Below, piece after piece: positions 45,118-53,113 of a DNA stretch of 64,000 bases. Source of the DNA: Siminovitchia fortis. GTDB lineage: Bacteria > Bacillota > Bacilli > Bacillales > Bacillaceae_C. Position 1 is the first letter of the stretch. Every line of letters starts with the position of its first letter. The notes under the pieces were generated by a model. The model had not been told where the DNA came from and ran no database searches. It worked only from the letters and a program-made list of their open reading frames with translations. The translations under genes were made by a program, and so were the position numbers. The stretch covers positions 248,001 through 312,000 of the forward strand of contig NZ_QYTU02000001.1 in assembly GCF_003605365.2 (NCBI RefSeq), read 5' to 3'.

Positions 45118-47454
45118 CTACACATTCATATCAGCGATATTCGTTCTTTTGATTGATGTCAGATTTATCATTGCAGCCGCGGCAACAGCGATGATCAACA
45201 TAAGGGGGCATAAAAGAAAAGCCTTGATGGGATCTATCACAAATTTGATTTCAGGAGCTCCCATAAAAGATATGAAAAAACTGACAAGGCTTTGCCCAAT
45301 TGTATTGGATACAGCCGTCCCCGCAATGATGCCGGCGAAAAGGACTGTCATAGACCTCGTTGCATACTGGATTTGAATATCGCGCAAGCAAAAACCGATA
45401 CTCCTCATAATGGCTATTTGGGAACGGTCTTTTGCCATCAGCATTTTTAAAAATAATGACGTAATCAGCATGGAAATACAGATGGAAACCACTATGGCAA
45501 GGACTGTGAAAGCTTTAAGCTGATTGATCGTATTTTCAAAGGTCCGCAACAAGTAATCCTTCAGGCCTGTCACTTTCGCCTTCTGAAAGGCTCCGGCATA
45601 AGCTTCTATTTTCTCATCGATGCTCGCATGCGGCTTTATATCAGCACTTATTTTATAAGACAAAACCGTATCAGGATTGTACGGATATATGGCTTTTGCT
45701 GTTCTCCCGCCATTGGTAACATCCTGGTAAATGCCGCTGACCACCATTTTTTTCGTCTTCCCGTCCATCACAAATGACATCGTATCACCGACATTCTTTT
45801 CGAACTCCCTGCTGTTCAAATAAGATAATGCAATCTCATTTTCACGCAAAGGAGCCCTGCCTTTTAAATACTCCAATGGAAAAGTTGAAAAATCACCCGT
45901 TTCCACCATCATATTTTCTTGGATACCTTCACTGTTCATTACCTTAAAACGGCTGGTCGCCGTTGCAGAAAACCTCTCGACATCGCTGTCCTTCCCAATC
46001 CGGGCAACGATCTGCCTGAACTCCTCTGCAGCCTGCTCCGACTGTGGCAAATCAATCCGGATATCGCTCCGTTCCACCCCCATGTAGTTAATAAAATCCG
46101 GAGACTGGATCGTATGAAGAAAGTTGACCGGAACAAGGATCATAAAGGAACTGATCAAAAATACGAAAAACAATAACCGGTACACTTTAAACCTGCCCAA
46201 TACATCCTTTAAACCGATAGTTACGTGAATATTCAGCCTTTTCCTTTTATTGATGGACATATTCAGCCTGCTCTTTCCCGTTTCTCCAATACTTCCTTCT
46301 CTCAATGCCTCTATTGGTGTAATTGTATTAAACCTTCGGAGAGTAAAAAAGCAAAAGAACAGAACAAACAAAAGAACCAAGATGACTGCAATCACAGGAA
46401 TCAAATTGAGTAAGGCGCCCTTTTCTGCAGTGCCCATGTACAATGTAATATTGGATGTAAACAAATGATTAAGGAACAAGGATCCGGCGTATCCCATAAT
46501 GGAAGCTGCAGCTCCCAAGGCAGCATATTTGAGTACATACAGTTTCTTTATCTCAAGCTGTCCAATGCCGATCGCTTTCATGACTCCGATTTCCCTATAG
46601 TCTTCTTCAACAGCAGCGAGCAGGATAAATCTGATACAGAGTATCGCTATGATACCCAGAAGAAGGCTGATCAATATGATGACGGCTGCCACAATCCCAT
46701 CTGTGACAGCATTCAATGTCTTAAACAAATGAATGTCAATAGTTGGCCCTTCCTTCGGCATGCTTGATGATTCATACGCATTTCTGAATGCACTTAATGA
46801 GCCTAAATCATGGAGCTGAAATTCTATCAAATATTCAACTGTACCAAAATCCCCATTCAGCGTTTCCAGGTCGGATTCATTTACGACGAAACGCTTGGAA
46901 TGAATGATGGACGGATTCATTTGAACGTCACGTACGAAGTCAACAACTGTGAATTCCATCTGAAAGCTCTGAGATGAAATTTTTACTTTGTCGCCGATCT
47001 TTATGTTTTCACGCTGCATGTAATAGATCGGGACAGCAATTTCTCCTGGCGAAACGTTGATGATCTCGCTTTTCAAGTTCAGCAAAAAATCAAATGACTC
47101 GTTTTGTTTCATGAAATAATGATCCATCACATTGTTTTTTTCTCCGGCGGAAGCGCCGCCCATATCAATGTTAAAGCCGTCAATAAGAATCATTTCCACG
47201 GTCTGATTCCTTTTTACAAGGTTGTTGTTTTCAGCAAATTTGTCAATCTCTCCGTGATTGATTTCCCCTGTATGCATTTGGACAAAATGCGGGGCATCCG
47301 ATTTTGTAAACAGGGCATTCAAAGAATTGGCCATTTCGGCCATCATATTAGTCCCGCTGGCAGTAAGCAGTGCGGACATCATGATAAAAACGAACAGCAC
47401 CGCTGTGATGGCCTTGTTTTTCCGAAAATCGGCCCTCACCATTTTAATCAGCAC
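45118..47454 (-). CDS. FtsX-like ABC permease, two-domain
   Basis: A 778-residue permease. TM1 is at ~18-38, followed by a ~200-residue ectodomain, and a first FtsX block of three TM helices at about 255-375. A second membrane/ectodomain unit (TM ~425-445, ectodomain ~450-640) and a final three-helix FtsX block at about 650-765 follow. This tandem design is that of LolC/MacB-like exporters and peptide-detoxification permeases. Start is a GTG with GGAGGGGG upstream. Operon with its ATPase 20 nt downstream; the gap of 30 nt to the ABC-2 permease upstream is the largest in the operon. Confidence 0.88.
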   Translation of the reverse strand: MLIKMVRADFRKNKAITAVLFVFIMMSALLTASGTNMMAEMANSLNALFTKSDAPHFVQMHTGEINHGEIDKFAENNNLVKRNQTVEMILIDGFNIDMGGASAGEKNNVMDHYFMKQNESFDFLLNLKSEIINVSPGEIAVPIYYMQRENIKIGDKVKISSQSFQMEFTVVDFVRDVQMNPSIIHSKRFVVNESDLETLNGDFGTVEYLIEFQLHDLGSLSAFRNAYESSSMPKEGPTIDIHLFKTLNAVTDGIVAAVIILISLLLGIIAILCIRFILLAAVEEDYREIGVMKAIGIGQLEIKKLYVLKYAALGAAASIMGYAGSLFLNHLFTSNITLYMGTAEKGALLNLIPVIAVILVLLFVLFFCFFTLRRFNTITPIEALREGSIGETGKSRLNMSINKRKRLNIHVTIGLKDVLGRFKVYRLLFFVFLISSFMILVPVNFLHTIQSPDFINYMGVERSDIRIDLPQSEQAAEEFRQIVARIGKDSDVERFSATATSRFKVMNSEGIQENMMVETGDFSTFPLEYLKGRAPLRENEIALSYLNSREFEKNVGDTMSFVMDGKTKKMVVSGIYQDVTNGGRTAKAIYPYNPDTVLSYKISADIKPHASIDEKIEAYAGAFQKAKVTGLKDYLLRTFENTINQLKAFTVLAIVVSICISMLITSLFLKMLMAKDRSQIAIMRSIGFCLRDIQIQYATRSMTVLFAGIIAGTAVSNTIGQSLVSFFISFMGAPEIKFVIDPIKAFLLCPLMLIIAVAAAAMINLTSIKRTNIADMNV

Positions 47455-47483
47455 TTTTCCCCCTCCTTCCGTTAAACATGAAC

Positions 47484-48320
47484 CTACTGCTGAAATATAT
47501 CTTTATGGCCTCTCGAACGGTTCATCATTGAAAAATCAACTTTCGTAAAAGCTGCGCTTGAAAGAATCAAAAACAGTGTTCCGAAAATCAAAATGATGAC
47601 GAAACTGATTTGGGGGGTGATCACAAAGCCGCTGACCTTAAATGCAAGCTGTTCTGCAATCAATTCATCCGCCGGCAGTGACATTTTTTCCAATGTCAAT
47701 GTTCTAAAAAATGCTGCGGCATAAGTCATCGGATTGATGAGAGCGATATATTGAAGGCCATTGGGAAGCAGGCTGAGCGGCACATAGACCCCGCATAAAA
47801 AAGTGATGGGCGTCGTCACAGCCATGGAAATGATTTGAAATGTCTGGGAACTTTTGACGGATGCTGCCAAAAATAAACCGAAAGAAGAAAATACAAGCCC
47901 TACAAATATCATGGAAGCCATTACTGCGATGGGAGTTAGAATAGAGGTGTATTTCAAGCCGATAAAATAACCGACAATCAGAATCAGCATCCCTTGAATG
48001 GTGGCTACTGTTGTGGAAGACAATATTTGGCCGGCTGCGATCTGAATTCTTTTCACCGGACTGACAAGGACTTCTTTCATATATCCGGAAACAATATCTT
48101 CAATCGTGGAAGTCGCGATATTCAAAGATGTTTGAAAAACGACGATGATGACGATTCCAGCCAATACATAATTGACGGAATTGCTGATATAGGCGCTTTT
48201 AAATATGGTGCTCAGCAAGTACAAATAGAAAAACGGCATGACCAGAATCAATACCAACTGTACGCGGTTTCTGACAAACAATTTTATATTCCTCAACCAT
48301 AATGCCAAAACGATGCGCAC
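47484..48320 (-). CDS. ABC-2 type permease
   Basis: A 278-residue membrane protein with six TM helices and an amphipathic N-terminus (RIVLALWLRNIKLFVRNR), the ABC-2/DrrB pattern. The conserved loop GYMKEVLVSPVKRIQIAAGQ lies after the second helix. It pairs with the DrrA-like ATPase whose stop is 2 nt upstream. A TTG at 48326 opens the frame, but the GTG at 48320 has GGGGGG 7 nt upstream. Probably exports a drug or lipid-like compound. Confidence 0.88.
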   Translation of the reverse strand: MRIVLALWLRNIKLFVRNRVQLVLILVMPFFYLYLLSTIFKSAYISNSVNYVLAGIVIIVVFQTSLNIATSTIEDIVSGYMKEVLVSPVKRIQIAAGQILSSTTVATIQGMLILIVGYFIGLKYTSILTPIAVMASMIFVGLVFSSFGLFLAASVKSSQTFQIISMAVTTPITFLCGVYVPLSLLPNGLQYIALINPMTYAAAFFRTLTLEKMSLPADELIAEQLAFKVSGFVITPQISFVIILIFGTLFLILSSAAFTKVDFSMMNRSRGHKDIFQQ

Positions 48321-48322
48321 CG

Positions 48323-49240
48323 TCAATCCCCCCTTATATCCCTTCCTGTTATTTCAAGAAATACGTCATTCAATGTCCCTTTTTTAATCTCCAAATCTGT
48401 GATGTACGGCTGATGTTCTGTCAGTGTCTTTAAAAAATTCTCAAGTTCATCAAATTCAATGAAAAAGTGGTCTTCTTCTCTTTTAAATGTCAGGCGATGC
48501 CGTTTCAATAAAGTCTCCAAGCTTGGCGCATCAGCGCTTTTTATATGGGCTTTGTCCTTCGTGTACCGCCGCTTCAATGCGTATGGACTGTCAATCGCAA
48601 TGATTTTGCCGTGGTCCATTACGGCGACCTTATTGCAAATTTCAGCCTCATCCATATAATGGGTTGTTAAAAAAACCGTTATCTTTTTTTCTTTTTGAAG
48701 CTTGGTGATATATTCCCAGATTTTTGCTCTAGTCTTGGGATCAAGGCCGGTAGTCGGCTCATCTAAAAACAACACTTTCGGAAAATGCAAAAGACTTCTC
48801 GCTATTTCCACCCGTCTTTTCATTCCTCCCGATAAGCTGCTGGCCATCGCTTTTTTCCAATCCATCAGATCAACGATTTCCAGTACAAAATGAATGCGCT
48901 CGGCTATCACTGACCTTGGCAATCCATAAAAATGGCAGTGCATCCTCAGATTTTCTTCAACTGTCATTTTTTGATCGAGGGTGGATTCCTGAAAGACCAC
49001 TCCAATAAGATGCCTTACATCATCTTTTTGAGTGCTTACATCTTTTCCATCAACAAGGAGCGTTCCTGAGGTTTTTTCAAAAATCGTGCATAGCGTATTG
49101 ATTGTTGTGCTCTTTCCGGCTCCGTTAGGACCTAGAAAAGCAAAGATGCTGCCCCTTTCGACTTCAAAGGAAACATGGTCAACCGCCGTATAATCGCCAT
49201 ACTTTTTCACAAAATCTTTGACAACGATCATATTTTCCAT
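48323..49240 (-). CDS. ABC transporter ATPase, DrrA type
   Basis: A 305-residue ATPase: Walker A GPNGAGKST, signature LSGGMKRRVEIA, Walker B VLFLDEPTTGLD, H-loop FLTTHYMDEAE. A C-terminal extension after ~residue 220 is typical of drug-resistance DrrA ATPases. The frame opens at a GTG at 49249; the ATG at 49240 has AAGGTG 6 nt upstream. That site includes the stop codon of the small HU-like gene, so translation of the two is coupled. Confidence 0.92.
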   Translation of the reverse strand: MENMIVVKDFVKKYGDYTAVDHVSFEVERGSIFAFLGPNGAGKSTTINTLCTIFEKTSGTLLVDGKDVSTQKDDVRHLIGVVFQESTLDQKMTVEENLRMHCHFYGLPRSVIAERIHFVLEIVDLMDWKKAMASSLSGGMKRRVEIARSLLHFPKVLFLDEPTTGLDPKTRAKIWEYITKLQKEKKITVFLTTHYMDEAEICNKVAVMDHGKIIAIDSPYALKRRYTKDKAHIKSADAPSLETLLKRHRLTFKREEDHFFIEFDELENFLKTLTEHQPYITDLEIKKGTLNDVFLEITGRDIRGD

Positions 49241-49245
49241 GATGA

Positions 49246-49431
49246 TCACCTTTTTTTGTTTTTTAAAAAGCTTAATACGTTAAAAAACTTATCGAATGCA
49301 CCGCTTATATCTTTTGAATTCGATAATTCTTCGCTTAAAACATCTTCGAAAGCCTCCAAAACCTTTTGGCAGTCATCAGCATTTACACCCGATTTCTCTG
49401 AAACTTTTGCAATCACTTCTGAATTATTCAT
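49246..49431 (-). CDS. Small HU-like helical protein (HU dimerisation half without DNA-binding arm)
   Basis: A 61-residue protein. Residues 1-37 (MNNSEVIAKVSEKSGVNADD then VLEAFEDVLSEEL) follow the helix-turn-helix dimerisation half of HU/IHF closely (compare HU: MNKTELIN-AVAEKSGLSKKD). After that HU would have its beta-arm, but here there is only a short polar stretch and a basic end (LSFLKNKKR). It overlaps the tetR stop by 8 nt and its own stop is inside the next gene's ribosome-binding site. The ATG at 49431 has GGAGGG 8 nt upstream. Role unknown; possibly a regulator or partner of TetR. Confidence 0.6.
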   Translation of the reverse strand: MNNSEVIAKVSEKSGVNADDCQKVLEAFEDVLSEELSNSKDISGAFDKFFNVLSFLKNKKR

Positions 49432-50077
49432 CCGATTTTCCCTCCTTTTCGTTGTTGTACATGCCAAGGATGTAGGCAAAGCTGCCCCTTTCAGCGCCCA
49501 AGGTTGTTTCAATTATGTGAGTTAACGCCAAGACCTTTTGGATTTGTTCCTGGGGTTCCCATTGAAAGATCCCTTCATCAAGCAGAAATTGGGAAGATAC
49601 CAATAAAAATTCAACTGTTTCTTTTGGATAAGGTGTTTGAAAAACCCCCTCCCGAATCCCCTGTTCAATTACTTCCGTCAAGACGGGAGTCAGTTGAAGA
49701 ATCGTTTCCACAAGGCTTTTCTGATGCATCTCCGGGTTGTTCACCTGATGGAGCTCTTCAATCATCTGCTCCTTTTGGCCATCGGCGTCCGGCCTTTGGC
49801 CCATGATGATTTGAAATAATTTCTCAGTTGCTTTCAGGCTCGGATCGGCTGCGATAGCTTTGGCAGCTTCGACACCTTTGTCAATGAAGCGCTGGACGAT
49901 AGCGTCCATCACTTCCTCTTTTGATTGAAAATAATAATAAAACGTACCTTTTGCGATGCCGACTTCACGCAGAATATCATTCACGGTTGTTTCTGAATAT
50001 CCTTTCGCAGTAAAAAGCATCTCAGCCGCGTTTAATATTTCAGTTTTTCGATCTTCTGGATTTTTTGAAACTCTCAT
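49424..50077 (-). CDS. TetR/AcrR-family transcriptional regulator
   Basis: A 217-residue repressor. The N-terminal helix-turn-helix is at ~10-56 (ILNAAEMLFTAKGYSETTV, VGIAKGTFYYYFQSKEEV). The rest is an all-helical ligand-binding/dimerisation domain. The ATG at 50077 has GGAGG 7 nt upstream. A 23-bp palindrome over the transcription start indicates autoregulation. It is first in an operon with the HU-like gene, two ABC ATPases and two permeases, so the inducer is probably a transporter substrate. Confidence 0.93.
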   Translation of the reverse strand: MRVSKNPEDRKTEILNAAEMLFTAKGYSETTVNDILREVGIAKGTFYYYFQSKEEVMDAIVQRFIDKGVEAAKAIAADPSLKATEKLFQIIMGQRPDADGQKEQMIEELHQVNNPEMHQKSLVETILQLTPVLTEVIEQGIREGVFQTPYPKETVEFLLVSSQFLLDEGIFQWEPQEQIQKVLALTHIIETTLGAERGSFAYILGMYNNEKEGKSDE

Positions 50078-50094
50078 CAATATACCTCCATTAT

Positions 50095-50149
50095 TATAGA
50101 CCGACCGTCGGTCTATAAATAATCTAACATGGTGCAAATTGGAAGTCAA
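50095..50149 (-). promoter_or_regulatory. Promoter and TetR operator of the ABC operon
   Basis: -35 TTGACT (50144-50149), 17 nt, -10 TAGATT (50121-50126). A perfect palindrome at 50095-50117 has 11-bp arms TATAGACCGAC and GTCGGTCTATA around one central base, covering the predicted start site. GACCGACNGTCGGTC is a usual core for TetR-family operators. Confidence 0.88.
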
Positions 50150-50213
50150 TACTTATTTTACTTTTTCAAACTTGCCTCAACCCGAAAAATCATAAAGATT
50201 AAAACACGATGTT

Positions 50214-50242
50214 TTGACAAAACGGAATGCATACCTTATGAT
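50214..50242 (+). promoter_or_regulatory. SigA promoter of the MFS leader transcript
   Basis: TTGACA (50214-50219), a 17-nt spacer and TATGAT (50237-50242). The start point near 50249 leaves a leader of about 340 nt before the MFS gene. Confidence 0.88.
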
Positions 50243-50280
50243 AGCATTGTATAATAACGCGAAAAGGGTGACCCAATTCC

Positions 50281-50292
50281 ATGAAGAACTAA
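50281..50292 (+). CDS. Three-codon leader ORF (MKN) of the MFS attenuator
   Basis: ATG AAG AAC TAA with AAGGGTGA 10 nt upstream. The stop codon lies inside the 5' strand (50289-50299) of the first leader stem. The second leader in the window (55823-55834) has ATG AAG TAC TAA at the same place with the same ribosome-binding site. A ribosome held here by a drug would cover that strand. Confidence 0.65.
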   Translation: MKN

Positions 50293-50482
50293 TCCTATTT
50301 TTCGAAAGCAAACCAATTGAAGGCGATGTGCAGAATTGCAGACATTCCGCACTGAATTGTTGTGCCTTCAAGCGGTGTTTTCAGAATAGGATTGGCTTTG
50401 ATGGTCTGGGATTTAAAGGGATGCGTCCCTTTCATTGTACCCTTATGCCTCCTATTCTGAGTCTGGATAGGAGGCATTTTTT
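50289..50482 (+). promoter_or_regulatory. Transcription attenuator upstream of the MFS gene
   Basis: Three mutually exclusive elements. (1) CTAATCCTATT (50289-50299) pairs with AATAGGATTGG (50385-50395), 11 bp with one G-U. (2) TCAGAATAGGA (50381-50391) pairs perfectly with TCCTATTCTGA (50450-50460). (3) The terminator ATGCCTCCTAT (50445-50455) pairs with ATAGGAGGCAT (50467-50477) and ends in T6. Pairing 1 frees the terminator (off). Blocking 50289-50299 favours pairing 2, which destroys the terminator (on). Inner hairpins TGAAGGC/GCCTTCA and AAAGGG/CCCTTT are also present. Confidence 0.85.
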
Positions 50483-50516
50483 GTCTCCATTACATAGGGA
50501 CAAAGGGGATGATTGA

Positions 50517-50579
50517 ATGGTTATTTTAACAAAGCCTGCTGCTAACTGGTCGACATTCAATGTTAATCTTGATATATAA
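50517..50579 (+). CDS. Second leader ORF (20 codons) before the MFS gene
   Basis: A 20-residue frame, MVILTKPAANWSTFNVNLDI, with AAAGGGG 8 nt before its ATG. Its stop TAA overlaps the ribosome-binding site (AAGGAG, 50578-50583) of the MFS gene, so it could couple or attenuate translation. The flanking sequence GGGGATGATTGAATGG aligns with the start region of the ABC-F gene behind the sister leader. It is not in frame with the MFS gene. Confidence 0.55.
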   Translation: MVILTKPAANWSTFNVNLDI

Positions 50580-50590
50580 GGAGTTTATTC

Positions 50591-52075
50591 ATGAAAGATA
50601 ACAACAATCAAACAAAGAAATACGAGTACCTGGCTGACGACCCCAATGTAAAAGTAATGCCGATTATGCTTTCTTTAATCATTGGCGCTTTTTTTGCCAT
50701 ATTAAATGAGACTTTATTGAATATCGCGCTTACTACATTAATGGATGAATTTAATATTTCGTTAACGACCGTACAATGGATGGCGACGGGTTTCATGCTG
50801 GTCATGGGTGTTGTCATACCGGTTTCTGCCTTGTTATTGCAATGGTTCACTACAAGACAATTGTTTTTAAGTACGATGATCATTTTTACCATCGGAACAA
50901 CAATAAGTGCCGTTGCTCCAAACTTTCCCGTATTATTAATCGGAAGGTTGATCCAGGCGATTGGAACCGGGCTGCTTATGCCCATTATCTTTAATGTATT
51001 TTTATTAATCTACCCGCCGGAAAGACGGGGAAAAATCATGGGAATCATAGGCCTGGTCATTATGTTCGCTCCAGCCATCGGCCCAACTCTTTCCGGTATT
51101 ATCGTTGAATATTTGGGATGGCGCTATTTATTTATTACCGTCATTCCGTTCGCTGTCTTCTCAATTGCGTTTGCATATAAATACCTGATCAATGTCTCAG
51201 AAGTGACAAAACCAAAGATTGATATCTTATCCATTTTCTTTTCAACGATCGGGTTTGGTTCTGTTGTATACGGCTTTAGTGCTGTCGGGGAGAGTGAAGC
51301 GGGCTTTCTTAGCCCAAATGTTTATATCGCGATTGCTGTTGGAGTCATAGGTGTCGTTTTATTTTCCATCAGGCAGCTAAAACTTGAAGAACCAGTGATG
51401 GATTTAAGGGTATTTAAATACCCGATGTATACGCATGCGGTTTTGATGTTTTTAATCATCATGATGGCGATGTTTGCTTCGGAGATCATTTTGCCGATTT
51501 ATATGCAGGGACCATTGGCTTTAACTGCCGCAACAGCAGGGTTAATTCTATTGCCCGGAAGTATTTTAAACGGCATCATGTCACCATTCATGGGGCATCT
51601 TTTCGATAAATTCGGCCCACGCATTTTAATGATTCCCGCCACAATTATTTTAAGCGGAACGATGTTTATGATGAGCCGATTAAACGTTGACACGTCCCCA
51701 TGGGTCGTGATTGTCGGGTATATCCTGTTAATGTTGACTGTTTCGGCCATCATGATGCCTGCAGAGACGAATGGATTAAATCAGCTTCCAAAACGATTAT
51801 ACCCTCATGGAACGGCAGTGATGACAACATTGCAACCAGTTGCCGGTGCAATTGGCGTTTCTGTTTTTATCAGCATCATGAACGCAAGACAGCTTCATTT
51901 TTTACAAAATGCAAGTAGCCCGCAGAACCCCGCTACAATCAAATTAGCGATGGTGGCCGGTGTTGAACTCGTCTACTTTATTGCTTTTGCCATGTCCCTG
52001 GCGGCAGTCATCATGGCGTTTGTTGTTTACCGGGCAGTACCTGAAAAAGAAGCTGGCGAGCTTCCAAACAATTAG
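50591..52075 (+). CDS. MFS multidrug efflux transporter, DHA2 (14-TM, LmrB/EmrB-like)
   Basis: A 494-residue protein with 14 predicted TM helices. Motif A-like sequence is in the first loop, and the DHA2 motif C region is GLVIMFAPAIGPTLSGI in TM5, typical of proton-driven drug antiporters such as LmrB. The N-terminal 25 residues are hydrophilic. AAGGAG lies 8 nt before the ATG. Expression is controlled by the attenuator at 50289-50482 and possibly by the second leader ORF. The layout predicts induction by a ribosome-targeting antibiotic, which suggests such compounds as substrates. Confidence 0.9.
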   Translation: MKDNNNQTKKYEYLADDPNVKVMPIMLSLIIGAFFAILNETLLNIALTTLMDEFNISLTTVQWMATGFMLVMGVVIPVSALLLQWFTTRQLFLSTMIIFTIGTTISAVAPNFPVLLIGRLIQAIGTGLLMPIIFNVFLLIYPPERRGKIMGIIGLVIMFAPAIGPTLSGIIVEYLGWRYLFITVIPFAVFSIAFAYKYLINVSEVTKPKIDILSIFFSTIGFGSVVYGFSAVGESEAGFLSPNVYIAIAVGVIGVVLFSIRQLKLEEPVMDLRVFKYPMYTHAVLMFLIIMMAMFASEIILPIYMQGPLALTAATAGLILLPGSILNGIMSPFMGHLFDKFGPRILMIPATIILSGTMFMMSRLNVDTSPWVVIVGYILLMLTVSAIMMPAETNGLNQLPKRLYPHGTAVMTTLQPVAGAIGVSVFISIMNARQLHFLQNASSPQNPATIKLAMVAGVELVYFIAFAMSLAAVIMAFVVYRAVPEKEAGELPNN

Positions 52076-52157
52076 CGGGAAATAAAAACAGACCCACTTC
52101 GGCTCTCGCCGAAATTGAGGGGTCAATAGCATAACGATCAACTAAAGCGTAACGGCA

Positions 52158-52179
52158 CCATCCCCGAAAGGGGGTGGTA
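52158..52179 (+). terminator. Hairpin after the MFS gene
   Basis: ACCATCCCC and GGGGGTGGT around a GAAA loop, 83 bases after the stop. Tail is TAGCTTTGAT, so termination strength is uncertain. Confidence 0.5.
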
Positions 52180-52239
52180 GCTTTGATATAGAGTTCGATA
52201 AAAACACTCCGCAAATCCCGTATATTACCGCAAACAGAA

Positions 52240-52277
52240 GAATCCATTTTGAAAAAAAGATTGCTCAAAATGGATTC
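52240..52277. repeat. Perfect 12-bp inverted repeat
   Basis: GAATCCATTTTG (52240-52251) and its complement CAAAATGGATTC (52266-52277) around a 14-nt A-rich loop. It may be a second terminator for the MFS transcript. I see no gene between 52076 and 52389 except these two hairpins. Confidence 0.6.
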
Positions 52278-52389
52278 CTTATTTGTGAAACACTATCACA
52301 ATTTTCATAATAAAGTTTGATCATTTTCTACCTTTGTTACTCAACAATCGGGCCCTTTAGCTGAACAACTACATATAGATAACCCTTCT

Positions 52390-52541
52390 CTATTCTTTCT
52401 TTATGTCTTTAATGACCTTGATGAATTCATTTAGCAATTCATTTCTAAAAAATTCATAACCTTAATCAAAAAATTTATAGCAAAACCAACCAAAACTAAA
52501 CCAATGATAATTGGTATATAAGAAAGTACCATAAAAAGCAA
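52390..52541 (-). pseudogene. Small membrane protein interrupted by a frameshift at a T6 tract
   Basis: From a TTG at 52541 (GGAGGG 8 nt upstream) the frame reads a hydrophobic helix (LSYIPIIIGLVLVGFAINF) and then stops at 52431. The neighbouring frame continues without a stop from the T6 tract (plus-strand A6 at 52447-52452) as RNELLNEFIKVIKDIKKE and stops at 52390. Joined, the two give a ~50-residue protein with one TM helix and an amphipathic charged tail. A one-base slip in the T-run explains the break; sequencing error or ribosomal slippage are alternatives. Confidence 0.5.
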
Positions 52542-52617
52542 TTGTTAGACCCTCCCTTACGCGGAAACACTCCACAATCTAGCCCAATTGTTTTACAGAT
52601 TTAAAGTTCATTAATCT

Positions 52618-52881
52618 TTATTTTATTGGTTTTTTAGCTATTACAAAAGAAATTATGGCGAAAATAACCAAAAAAAAAGCAAGAAATCCGTAAGCCGCCC
52701 CTTCAAACCCCCTAATATTTACGAAACTAATATAGAAAAGAACAATTGCGGCTATTACCGTTAAAATTCCGGGGATTACCTGTGCAGACAAAGGAAAATT
52801 CATTTTCCGAAACCACCACGTAACCAATAATATAACAAACCCTGGTATTAGAGATATTAGCAATGGTCCTGATAACATCAT
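52618..52881 (-). CDS. Small YesK-like membrane protein
   Basis: An 87-residue protein with three predicted TM helices (about 5-22, 32-54, 62-82) and a short basic tail (KKPIK), resembling the YesK family of Bacillus membrane proteins of unknown function. GGGGG lies 10 nt before the ATG pair at 52881/52878. It follows, on the same strand, the Phd-Uma2 gene after a 232-base gap that holds no other gene. Confidence 0.6.
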   Translation of the reverse strand: MMLSGPLLISLIPGFVILLVTWWFRKMNFPLSAQVIPGILTVIAAIVLFYISFVNIRGFEGAAYGFLAFFLVIFAIISFVIAKKPIK

Positions 52882-53113
52882 AAGTAATCTACCCCCTTTT
52901 TAAATATGGCTATTCTGATAATTAAAAGAATATCCTTGTTCCACGAACTGGCCCGTTTGTTGAATGACATGGGTTGCTGTAACCGTCAAAGTAAAAATGA
53001 ACACTTTATGCATTATTTTTGGACACTTTTACTTCCTAAATGGAAGAACGATGTTTCATACGGCAGCTTTCCAAGAAACAGCTTTCATAAAGATGAAAGT
53101 AAAACAAAGTCTT

